From contig DUSX01000003.1 of the NCBI GenBank assembly GCA_012842395.1, positions 1 through 64,000 of the forward strand: DNA of 64,000 nt, given 5' to 3'. The position numbers and the translations under genes are program-made. The notes below the pieces were generated by a model. That model did not search any database. It had not been told where the DNA came from and saw only the letters and a list, made by a program, of their open reading frames with translations. Shown here in pieces: positions 15,260 to 22,732 of this stretch (positions within the stretch are counted from its first letter, which is position 1; each line of letters opens with the position of its first letter). Source of the stretch: Bacillota bacterium (GTDB taxonomy: Bacteria; Bacillota; SHA-98; UBA4971).

Positions 15260-17548
15260 ATGCCTTCGATTCAAGGCACGGTCGAGCGCATCACGTACCG
15301 CAACGAGGACAATTTCTACACGGTGGCGAGGGTCGCGTGCACGCACATGGACGCGGCAGGGCCGGAGACCCCTTCTGCACTCGGCCGGGCGCACGGGCGG
15401 GCACCGGGAGACGGCCGGCCAGGGGGCGCCCGGTGGCCCCGTCGTGCGCTCCCCGTGACCATCGTGGGCACTTTTCCTTTCATCAGCGTGGGGGAGACGC
15501 TCGCGCTCGAAGGCGAATGGGTGGAACACCCAGAGTACGGGCGGCAGTTCAAAGTCAAGAGCTACGAGTCAGTCGTCCCGGCGACGCAGAAGGGCATCGA
15601 GAAGTACCTCGGGTCCGGGCTCATCAAAGGGATCGGGCCTGTGACAGCCAAGAAGCTCGTGTCGCACTTCGGGCTCGCGACCCTTGATGTCATCGAGCAT
15701 CACCCCGAGCGGCTCACGGAGGTCGAGGGTATAGGGCCTGTGAAGTCCGCCGTTATAGCCCGTGCTTTCCAGGAACAGAAGGAGATACGGAAGGTGATGT
15801 TGTTCTTGGCGGGCCATGGGGTGAGTCCCACGCTTGCCGTCAAGATATACCGGCGATACGGGGACGCGTCCGTCCAGGCGGTTCGTGAGAACCCTTACCG
15901 GCTTGCCGACGAGATCCACGGTGTCGGGTTCAAAACCGCGGACAAGATCGCCTCTCAGCTGGGGATAGAGCCGACCTCTGCCGAACGGATCGCGGCGGGC
16001 GTTCTGTACGTCTTGAACGAACTCGCTGGGGACGGCCACGTTTACTATCCCGAGGAGTCCCTCCTCGCCGAGGCGGCGAAAACCCTCGGTGTCGAGCAAG
16101 ACCTGGTAGCGAGGGTACTGCCGGCGCTCGAGGAGCGCGGCGCGATAGTGCGCGACACCGTGGAAGGGGAGAAGGCGGTTTACCTCGCGTACCTGTACCG
16201 CGCCGAGACGAGCGTCGCCGAGAGGTTGATGGCGCTCGCGGGAAGGTCGCCTAAGCCGCTCACAGTTGAGTTGGACCGGCTCCTTGGAGAGCTCGAACGC
16301 CGGGATGGAGTGCGCCTCAGCGGTGAGCAACGCACCGCTGTGGAAAAGGCTGTCCGCCGTGGCGTGCTTGTGCTGACAGGGGGCCCCGGCACCGGGAAGA
16401 CCACCACGGTGCGCACCATCCTCCGAATCCTCGAGTCGGCTGGGCTGCGGGTGGCTCTCGCGGCGCCCACGGGCCGTGCGGCGAAGAAGCTCGCCGAGAC
16501 GACGGCACGCGAGGCAAAAACCATCCATCGGCTGCTCGGCGTGAGCTTTGGGCAGGGACAGATGTCCTTCGAACACAACGAGGGCGCGCCCATCGATGCT
16601 GACGCCATTGTTCTGGATGAGACGTCCATGGTGGACATTCAGCTGATGAGCCACTTTCTTGCGGCCGTCCGCCCGGGCACCAGGCTCGTGCTCGTGGGCG
16701 ACGCGGATCAGCTGCCTTCAGTGGGGCCGGGGTCGGTGCTGCGCGACGTCATCTCCTCCGGTGCCGTGGAGGTTGTTCGCCTTACCGAGATATTCAGGCA
16801 GGCGAGGACGAGTATGATAGTCACCAACGCCCACCGCGTCAACAGGGGTGAGATGCCTCTTCTGAACAAAAACCTCGCCGAGGGGGCGAAGGCCGACTTT
16901 TTCTTGATCGCAGAGGACGATCCCGAGAAGGTCGCGGCGCTGGTGAAAGACCTCGTGACGCGGCGCCTTCCCGCGTATGTGGGGTGCGACCCCATCGATG
17001 ACATTCAGGTGATGGCGCCGATGCGACGGACGGTGACAGGCGTCGAGAACCTCAACGTCCTCCTGCGGGACGCGCTCAACCCCGCCGCGGCCGGGAAACA
17101 CGAGATACGCATGGGCGGGCTCGTGCTCCGTGAGGGCGACAAGGTTATGCAAATCCGCAACAACTATGACAAAATGGTATTCAACGGGGATATCGGGCGA
17201 GTTGTGAAGGTGGACGAGGAGGACCAGGAAGTCGTGGTTGCGTTCGTGGAGCCCGACGGCACGCGACGCGTCACGTACGAACAGCACGAGCTGGATGAGC
17301 TCGTGCTTTCCTACGCGATCTCGGTCCACAAGAGCCAGGGCAGCGAGTACCCTGTCGTGGTCATGCCCATCACCACTCAACACTTCATAATGCTCCAGCG
17401 AAATCTCCTCTATACTGCCATCACTCGGGCGAAGCGTCTTGTTGTGTTGGTCGGCACAGCCAAAGCCCTCGCCATCGCCGTGAAGAATAGCACCCAGGAC
17501 CGGCGCTGCTCCGGGCTTGCGGAGAGGCTGCGGGCGGCCGTGCACTAG
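15260..17548 (+). CDS. recD2: RecD2-type ATP-dependent DNA helicase
   Basis: A 762-residue SF1B 5'-3' helicase of the RecD-like (YrrC) family, found in bacteria without RecBC. The N-terminal OB-like domain GTVERITYRNEDNFYTVARV is followed by helix-hairpin-helix repeats (GSGLIKGIGPVTAKKLV, TEVEGIGPVKSAVIA). The motor has Walker A GGPGTGKTTT near 374, DETSMVD and the late motifs SYAISVHKSQGSEYP and LYTAITRAKR. An unusual Pro/Gly/Arg-rich insert of about 37 residues lies in the OB domain near residues 27-64. Its codons have a GC-rich third position, so it looks real. The family acts in DNA repair and replication-fork processing. Confidence 0.95.
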   Translation: MPSIQGTVERITYRNEDNFYTVARVACTHMDAAGPETPSALGRAHGRAPGDGRPGGARWPRRALPVTIVGTFPFISVGETLALEGEWVEHPEYGRQFKVKSYESVVPATQKGIEKYLGSGLIKGIGPVTAKKLVSHFGLATLDVIEHHPERLTEVEGIGPVKSAVIARAFQEQKEIRKVMLFLAGHGVSPTLAVKIYRRYGDASVQAVRENPYRLADEIHGVGFKTADKIASQLGIEPTSAERIAAGVLYVLNELAGDGHVYYPEESLLAEAAKTLGVEQDLVARVLPALEERGAIVRDTVEGEKAVYLAYLYRAETSVAERLMALAGRSPKPLTVELDRLLGELERRDGVRLSGEQRTAVEKAVRRGVLVLTGGPGTGKTTTVRTILRILESAGLRVALAAPTGRAAKKLAETTAREAKTIHRLLGVSFGQGQMSFEHNEGAPIDADAIVLDETSMVDIQLMSHFLAAVRPGTRLVLVGDADQLPSVGPGSVLRDVISSGAVEVVRLTEIFRQARTSMIVTNAHRVNRGEMPLLNKNLAEGAKADFFLIAEDDPEKVAALVKDLVTRRLPAYVGCDPIDDIQVMAPMRRTVTGVENLNVLLRDALNPAAAGKHEIRMGGLVLREGDKVMQIRNNYDKMVFNGDIGRVVKVDEEDQEVVVAFVEPDGTRRVTYEQHELDELVLSYAISVHKSQGSEYPVVVMPITTQHFIMLQRNLLYTAITRAKRLVVLVGTAKALAIAVKNSTQDRRCSGLAERLRAAVH

Positions 17549-17822
17549 GCGATGGGCACCCGATATCTCGCGCGTCGCGTTCTCTCGCATCCGCTTGAGG
17601 CGACGTGCGGGGTTGCGGCCATGTGTCTTATTGTGGCCGGCTATCTTGGGTAATGTTGGGAATGAGAGAGATTCATCCTTCTGGGTGAAGGACGAGGGCG
17701 GTCGCCGTCGAAAAACACTAACATGTGTCTGCGGCTCGCGCCCCGTGCTCTTGTCCCCGACCTGGGGCTGGCGAGAGCCACTCCTGTAGCGTGGGCACAC
17801 TATCAGCAGCGGCCTGGGGGCA

Positions 17823-18746
17823 ATGGATATGGAAACAATCCTTCGCGAAGTCCTAGACGAGATCAGGAGCGTGAAGTCCGATGTACGCGAGCTGAAAGAG
17901 GGCCAGACCAGGCTTGAGACTCGCTTCGTAGGGCTAGAGAAAGCTCAGGCCGGGCTTGAGACGAGGTTCGCAGGTCTTGAACAAGCTCAAGCTGCGTTCC
18001 AGACGCGGCTTGGGGAGCTTGCAGAAGGTCAGGCCAAGCTTGAGACGCGCTTCGGAGAGCTCGCGCAGGGCCAAGCTAAGCTTGAGACGCGCTTCGGGGA
18101 GCTCGCGGAAGGTCAGGCTAGGTTCGAGGTGCGGGTCGCAGGGCTCGAAGAGGGGCAGGCCAGGCTTGAGACGCGTTTCGCAGGGCTGGAGAAAGCTCAG
18201 AGTAGGCTTGAGACACGTTTCGTAGGACTTGAGCAAGCTCAAGCTGGGCTTGAGGGGCGGTTCGTAAGGCTTGAGAGGGCTCAAGCCGGACTAGAGACAC
18301 GGTTCATAGGGCTCGGGGAGGCCCAAACGAGGCTCGAGACCCGGTTCGCAGGGCTTGAGGAAGGCCACGCCAGGCTTGAGGCCCGGTTCGCAGGGCTCGA
18401 GGAAAGCCACGCTAGACTTGAGACGCGCTTTGCAGAATTCGGAGAAGCTCAAGCCAGGCTTGAGAACCGGGTTGGGGAGCTTGCAGAAGGCCAAGCCAGG
18501 CTCGAGACGCGCGTTGGAGGGCTGGAGGCGGGTCAGGCGAGGCTTGAGACGTGCGTTGAAGACCTCAAGGCAGGCCAGGTCCGGCTCGAGAACCGCATGG
18601 AACGGGTAGAGGCCGGGCAGCTTCGTATCGAAAGCCGACTCGAGACCGAGGTTATCGATAAGATCCGCGTTCTGTTCGACGCCTTTCAACTGCACCAGGA
18701 AAGACTCGACCGTCACGAGGAGAAGCTTGAAGCCCTTCGAAGGTGA
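17823..18746 (+). CDS. Coiled-coil protein of seventeen 14-residue repeats
   Basis: A 307-residue protein with no signal peptide or membrane segment. After a 27-residue start, seventeen consecutive 14-residue units run from residue 28 to 265 with no insertion or deletion (consensus QARLETRFAGLEEG). A helical tail follows (residues 266-307) that ends LDRHEEKLEALRR. Fourteen residues are two heptads, with hydrophobic Leu, Phe and Leu in core positions, so a long continuous coiled coil is expected. At DNA level this is a 42-bp tandem array. I recognise no family function; similar proteins are often annotated only as coiled-coil. GGGGGC precedes ATG 17823. Confidence 0.85.
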   Translation: MDMETILREVLDEIRSVKSDVRELKEGQTRLETRFVGLEKAQAGLETRFAGLEQAQAAFQTRLGELAEGQAKLETRFGELAQGQAKLETRFGELAEGQARFEVRVAGLEEGQARLETRFAGLEKAQSRLETRFVGLEQAQAGLEGRFVRLERAQAGLETRFIGLGEAQTRLETRFAGLEEGHARLEARFAGLEESHARLETRFAEFGEAQARLENRVGELAEGQARLETRVGGLEAGQARLETCVEDLKAGQVRLENRMERVEAGQLRIESRLETEVIDKIRVLFDAFQLHQERLDRHEEKLEALRR

Positions 18747-19160
18747 ATCTGGCCCAATGCTGCTTTCTACTACAGCAGCCCGGTTGTTAGCTCGTTCAAG
18801 ATGTCGCCATGCTTTGGCCTCCCAGAGGGGGCCGCTGGTGCTGAGGCAGTCGAGAGCGGCAGCCCGGGCGGGGTGCCCGGAGGACGTGTTACGAGAAGCC
18901 CCGGTGACCAACATAGTTCGAAGTCTGAAGTCCTCTCTCCGCTGCCACAGGTTTGTTCCCGCCTGACATCTTTATCCCATTCCCAACCTAGCTAGCGCGA
19001 AACACAACCGCTTCAAGGGAAGGACGGGCGCGCGCGTCACGCAGCGCTGCCCAGCCTTGCGCTCGGATGACGGCGCCTCAAAGCAGGGCGCCTCGCGAAG
19101 ATCGAGCCCGTCGTGCGAGTGGCGTAGTCTTGCTTTCCTCTCATGCACCGCCGGCGATCC
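18747..19160. other. Gene-free stretch upstream of an inverted repeat
   Basis: No conserved coding frame, RNA gene or promoter could be supported. The stretch separates the coiled-coil gene from the inverted repeat at 19161. Confidence 0.4.
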
Positions 19161-19296
19161 AAGTGAGGGTGCGGGAGGCTATTGAACTTGCCCAGCAGCT
19201 GCCGATTTGGGCCACCTCAGCGACGGCTTTGTAGGCCTCAGTCAGGCTGAGGAGACATAATGCAGGGAAGCTCGATGGCCTCCCGCACCTCCACTT
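19161..19296. repeat. Inverted repeat with coding-like arms
   Basis: AAGTGAGGGTGCGGGAGGCT (19161-19180) matches the reverse complement of 19277-19296 at 17 of 20 positions, and similarity continues about 12 bases inward. Read in one frame from both ends, the arms give VRVREAIEL and VEVREAIEL with silent third-position differences, as if two homologous gene fragments lay head to head. The outer AAGTGgAGGTGC also resembles the start of repeat family 1. It may be a decayed mobile element or gene duplicate. Confidence 0.55.
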
Positions 19297-19449
19297 AGCG
19301 CCTTAGGGAAAAGCAAGAGGCGACCAGCGATCCCACCACACATGTCTAGTCGCCGAGACACTTGCCTCGGACAGTCGTCCGCTCACTTCAGCCGTGTGAT
19401 TGTCAACGAACTTGTCCCGCGCGATGTCTACGCCCGTGGTCGTACGGGT

Positions 19450-19461
19450 GTTCGCACGAAC
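19450..19461. promoter_or_regulatory. Possible activator site upstream of the sigma-54 promoter
   Basis: GTTCGCACGAAC is a palindrome with a two-base centre, about 90 bases upstream of the sigma-54-type element at 19537. Enhancer-binding activators usually bind inverted repeats 80-200 bases upstream. Only one copy was noticed, so this is weak. Confidence 0.3.
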
Positions 19462-19536
19462 AGCCAAACCACCGTCGTGCGCCCCTCGCGGCCAGCGTGG
19501 GCAGGCTTTTGCTGCCGCGTTGCCAAGCCGCTAAAG

Positions 19537-19553
19537 ACGGCATGGGTCTTGCG
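19537..19553 (+). promoter_or_regulatory. Sigma-54 (-24/-12) promoter match
   Basis: GGCATGGGTCTTGC has GG and GC separated by exactly ten bases, with GGCAT close to GGCAC at -24 and TTGC at -12. Transcription would start near 19564, leaving a leader of about 80 bases before ATG 19645. A sigma-54 activator gene lies at the far end of the same cluster (27387-28541). I found no equally good match in front of the other cluster genes. Confidence 0.5.
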
Positions 19554-19644
19554 ACATACGCCGATTCGATCGCGGATATTCGTATGTACAAAGGCCGTCG
19601 TGGATGGTGAACACGGACTTGTGAAGAGGCGAGGAGGGCTACCA

Positions 19645-21444
19645 ATGATGCGCCGGCCGATAGTCTTTGCGGCAGTTGCCGGGTTACTCTTGTTTGGTTT
19701 GGCTGCCATTCCTGCTCGTGGGAACTCCCTCACCGTCTATAGGCTTGATCCACCCAGCGGATGGGTTGAGCTCCCGCCGGTCAATCCATACGCCACGGCG
19801 GTGGGGGAGGGCCCGCTGCAGGGTTGGAGCAACGCGGGGTCGGTGTCCTGGCCGGTGCGGGCGACCGCGACGTTCGAGCCGGACATTGAGAAGGCTGAGC
19901 TTACCGTGGATTTCATCCCCGTCTCGCGGGACATCCGGCCCAACGAGGCTAGGCTCTTCATTGCGCCCCTCGGACAACGCCTGGAGTGGCGGGTTGTGAT
20001 AACGGTGAGGAACCCAAACGACGTGGCGATGAGGGACGTGAGGGTGCGCGACGAATTCGGGCCCGCATTCCGCGTCACGCTGGCGGGGAGACCGCATGGA
20101 GACGCTCGTATCGAGGGTGGCGACCCCAGGGGCAGCCTGCGTCTCCAGGCGGACCTTGTCTGGGACATCGGCGACCTTGCGCCGGGAGAGGCGGCCAGGG
20201 CGGAGGTGACCGCGGTCACCGGCCGGGATGGCCACGGCAACCAGCAGTTCTCGCGCGAGGGAATATACTCGATTGATACCGGTGCCCGCCTCACATATAC
20301 CATTGCCGGGAAACCGCAGATCCGGAACGCCGCGTCCGGGAGCGTCATCGCTCGCAAGCGGGCAGACGCGCTGCGTGGCGACGGAACACCATTCGACGTG
20401 ACCCCTGCGCCTATCGCAGGTGAGGCTGCCGGTGGTGAGTCCCCCGTCGTCCCCGTAGGCCCGCTCGTCGCCGGCGGAGGCCTGCAGGTTGGCGGGGCCA
20501 GCATCGTCAGGGACAGCGGCGAGGCATCGGGCGGGGTAGGCACGCGGGACATCAGCAGGACTGACCCGCGTCTCATCGTAACGGCCGCGGCCAAGACGCC
20601 AAACATCGCCGAAGACGCGGGACAATTCGTCGTTCCATGCGGCGAGTATGCCGAGTGGGAGGTCACTGTGAGCATCTCGTGCACCGCTGACTCCCGCCTC
20701 AGAAGGTGGCAGGTGGGTCTGGAGTTCGGGCCGGAGCTTTGGGTCGAAGAGGTCCCAGGCTCCAGGGACATTGTGGCTCATCCCGACCCAGGCACGGGTC
20801 CTCCTGTCGAAATAGCGCGGGATCCCGCCAGTGGCAAGTTCAAGGTGACTTGGAATTCGTCCTGGTCCGGGGTACTGCCTTTCGGCGCGTCAGGCCAGTT
20901 CAAGCTGAAGGTGTACACTGCGGAACCAAGCGGGTATGAAAGCCCTGGGACGTTTACCTTCTGTGACAACATGACCCTAAGCTATGAGACGGTGTCCGAG
21001 TCGGGCACGGTCGCCCTGAGTCCGCCCATATTGATACAGGCTGAGGGTGGACACGCGAACGTGTCGCTCGGCGCCACCCGGCTCGATTGGCGAGTGCGGA
21101 AGGGCGGCACATACGCGGCACTCGCGACGGAAATGAGCTTCACCGGCACTGGCAAGCTTGCGATCCAGTTCGATGGCTTCGCCGATCTTGCACGCCTCGA
21201 CGGCGGGGCAGCCACCATCGCGACTTGGTACGGCTTCGGCGACGATCTTGGAGCGGTGGAGTCTAGCGGCTGGATCGCAGCTTGCGACCTGAACCTGGAC
21301 GCCAATTCACGTGGCCCGATAAGACTTGATCCAACAACTCCTGCCCTTCTTCGGATGTGGTCAAAGATAACCGTGGGCGAGGAAGACTCGTCATGCGAGT
21401 ACGAGGACGTGGGGGTGGTCACCTTCATCGCGAGCAACAACTAG
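19645..21444 (+). CDS. Exported protein with DUF11-like repeats and a shared C-terminal domain
   Basis: A 599-residue secreted protein of unrecognised function. It has a signal peptide (residues 1 to about 26), a region with GQRLEWRVVITVRNPNDVAMRDVRVRDEFGPAF and WDIGDLAPGEAARAEVTAV that resembles DUF11-type adhesive repeats, a Gly-rich linker, and a second related region near 325-455 with paired cysteines. The C-terminal domain (about 474-597) contains WRVRKGGTYAA, FDGFADL, GWIAACDLN and SSCEYEDVG. The same domain forms most of the next protein. GAGGAGGG at 19631 fixes ATG 19645; the frame is open to 19342 but the extension has no signal. It is probably the largest surface component of the cluster. 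Confidence 0.75.
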   Translation: MMRRPIVFAAVAGLLLFGLAAIPARGNSLTVYRLDPPSGWVELPPVNPYATAVGEGPLQGWSNAGSVSWPVRATATFEPDIEKAELTVDFIPVSRDIRPNEARLFIAPLGQRLEWRVVITVRNPNDVAMRDVRVRDEFGPAFRVTLAGRPHGDARIEGGDPRGSLRLQADLVWDIGDLAPGEAARAEVTAVTGRDGHGNQQFSREGIYSIDTGARLTYTIAGKPQIRNAASGSVIARKRADALRGDGTPFDVTPAPIAGEAAGGESPVVPVGPLVAGGGLQVGGASIVRDSGEASGGVGTRDISRTDPRLIVTAAAKTPNIAEDAGQFVVPCGEYAEWEVTVSISCTADSRLRRWQVGLEFGPELWVEEVPGSRDIVAHPDPGTGPPVEIARDPASGKFKVTWNSSWSGVLPFGASGQFKLKVYTAEPSGYESPGTFTFCDNMTLSYETVSESGTVALSPPILIQAEGGHANVSLGATRLDWRVRKGGTYAALATEMSFTGTGKLAIQFDGFADLARLDGGAATIATWYGFGDDLGAVESSGWIAACDLNLDANSRGPIRLDPTTPALLRMWSKITVGEEDSSCEYEDVGVVTFIASNN

Positions 21445-21819
21445 CGCGCCTCAGGTACTTCACGTAACGCAGTCGCGGGTGCTCCGCGCAACACAGGCGA
21501 GCGCGCCCGGTGCTGAGCGCGGGCGGTGCCGAGGCTAGCGCGGGGTCCCGCGAATCCTCTGGGCGGTCGGGGCGCCCGGCGCAGCGTCTCGATGCGCCGC
21601 GATGACTTGACTAGCGTGCCAGATGAGCCTTGGGCATCGGGAAGGACTAGCAAGGCTGAGCGGGGCTCGGGGTGACTCAAGAGGAAGGCCGTGGAATGCA
21701 GGTTCGCAGACTGTGGGCTGGGAATCATAACCAGGTAGGTCCAACTCCCAAGAGCGTCGGGAGACGCTTCGGAGGCTCAGAAGGCCTCAAAACACCTACA
21801 AGGAGGTTGAATCCTGAAT
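21445..21819. other. Intergenic stretch between the two exported proteins
   Basis: No gene was found. AGCGTC/GACGCT around 21754-21769 forms a small tetraloop hairpin, and AAGGAGGT at 21800 is the ribosome site of the next gene. GC-rich minus-strand frames here have no product. Confidence 0.4.
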
Positions 21820-22536
21820 ATGAAGAGGATCATCGTGATGCTTGCGCTGATGGCCGTGCTTTCGGTACCGGCAGCGGCTCTGGCGTACAACCCGGGAGTA
21901 GCTCTGCCGAGTGGCGCCACAGAGGTTGAAGCCTTTGAATGGAACGGCACTGTGTGGTCAAGCATGTGGGTGAACGGAGCAGGCGCGCCCGCCGCGAACG
22001 CCCGGTGCTGGTCCAGCACGCCTGATAGCGGTGCTTGCAACAAGCAGAATTGGGTCATCAACATCACGAACCACGCATCGGTCGCCCAGTGGATCGATTG
22101 GTCCATTGGCGGCACGCGATGGGACTGGCGCATCAGGAAGCCCGGGACGTACGCCGCTGACTGCATAAACTTCACCATAAAGAGCAACAACGACGTCGCG
22201 GTGAACTTCGACGGGTTTGCTGACCTTGAATACCTGGAACAAAGCGCCGGGGTGAAACAGACCATCGATACCTACTACTCCTACGGTGGCTCCATTGAAG
22301 CGGCTCAGTCGAACGGCTGGATACGGGCTGCGGACCTGAACAACGCCGATTTCATATTCCCCGACGGCTCGGCTCTTCATTCAGGGCTCAACTACAAGCT
22401 CTGGAACAAGATCGTGGTCGAGAACTGCAACTCGTCCTGCGAGTACGAGGATACTGCCACCATAACGCTTACGGTCCGGAACATGAAGCACTGGATTGAT
22501 CCTGAGACTGGCAACTTCAAATCCGATCAGACCTGA
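21820..22536 (+). CDS. Small exported protein sharing the FDGFADL/SSCEYED domain
   Basis: A 238-residue protein with a clear signal peptide (MKRIIVMLALMAVLSVPAAALA, cleavage near 22). The mature part is rich in Trp, Asn and aromatic residues. Residues about 95-222 align with the end of the preceding 599-residue protein: WDWRIRKPGTYAA, VNFDGFADLEYL, SNGWIRAADLN and NSSCEYEDTATITL. Two cysteine pairs (one near 62-72, one in CNSSC) suggest disulfide bonds outside the cytoplasm. Spacing from AAGGAGGT to ATG is about 12 bases. With its size and abundance-type leader it could be the main subunit of a surface structure. No known family was recognised. Confidence 0.8.
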   Translation: MKRIIVMLALMAVLSVPAAALAYNPGVALPSGATEVEAFEWNGTVWSSMWVNGAGAPAANARCWSSTPDSGACNKQNWVINITNHASVAQWIDWSIGGTRWDWRIRKPGTYAADCINFTIKSNNDVAVNFDGFADLEYLEQSAGVKQTIDTYYSYGGSIEAAQSNGWIRAADLNNADFIFPDGSALHSGLNYKLWNKIVVENCNSSCEYEDTATITLTVRNMKHWIDPETGNFKSDQT

Positions 22537-22679
22537 CCACGAGCACCTCGTTCCGTAAAAACCGATTCGGTGCCTCACCGTGTCCGCTGAGGCCAGCCTG
22601 AGACGAAGCCGGCCTGAGAGAAGTCCTTCCCGGAACCCTGTATTACCTGGAAAGGTGAGCCTTGCACGACACGCGGGAA

Positions 22680-22710
22680 GATCAGGGGTGGCGGGTCGCC
22701 ACCCCTGATC
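22680..22710 (+). repeat. Perfect 14-bp hairpin before the chaperone-like gene
   Basis: GATCAGGGGTGGCG pairs perfectly with CGCCACCCCTGATC around a GGT loop. It ends 7 bases before the ribosome site of the gene at 22733 and is not followed by a T-tract, so it is not a standard terminator. It could slow transcription, stop 3' decay of the upstream message or adjust the ratio of subunit to chaperone. Confidence 0.8.
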
Positions 22711-22732
22711 GGACCAGAGAGGAGATAAGCTC

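Noticed and set aside
19500-19620. Second riboswitch upstream of the exported cluster
   Set aside because: GTTGCCAAGCC and CTAAAGACGG recall GEMM pieces, but the GACGCAAAGCC block and tetraloop are missing; the bases are better explained as a sigma-54 promoter.
19684-20781. Long minus-strand frames (over 340 codons) opposite the 599-residue exported protein
   Set aside because: The plus-strand product has a signal peptide, DUF11-like motifs and a ribosome site; the antisense frames have none.
22645-22670. A second sigma-54 site (CTGGAAAG then CTTGCAC)
   Set aside because: The GG to GC spacing is 13 bases in one reading and 8 in the other, not 10.
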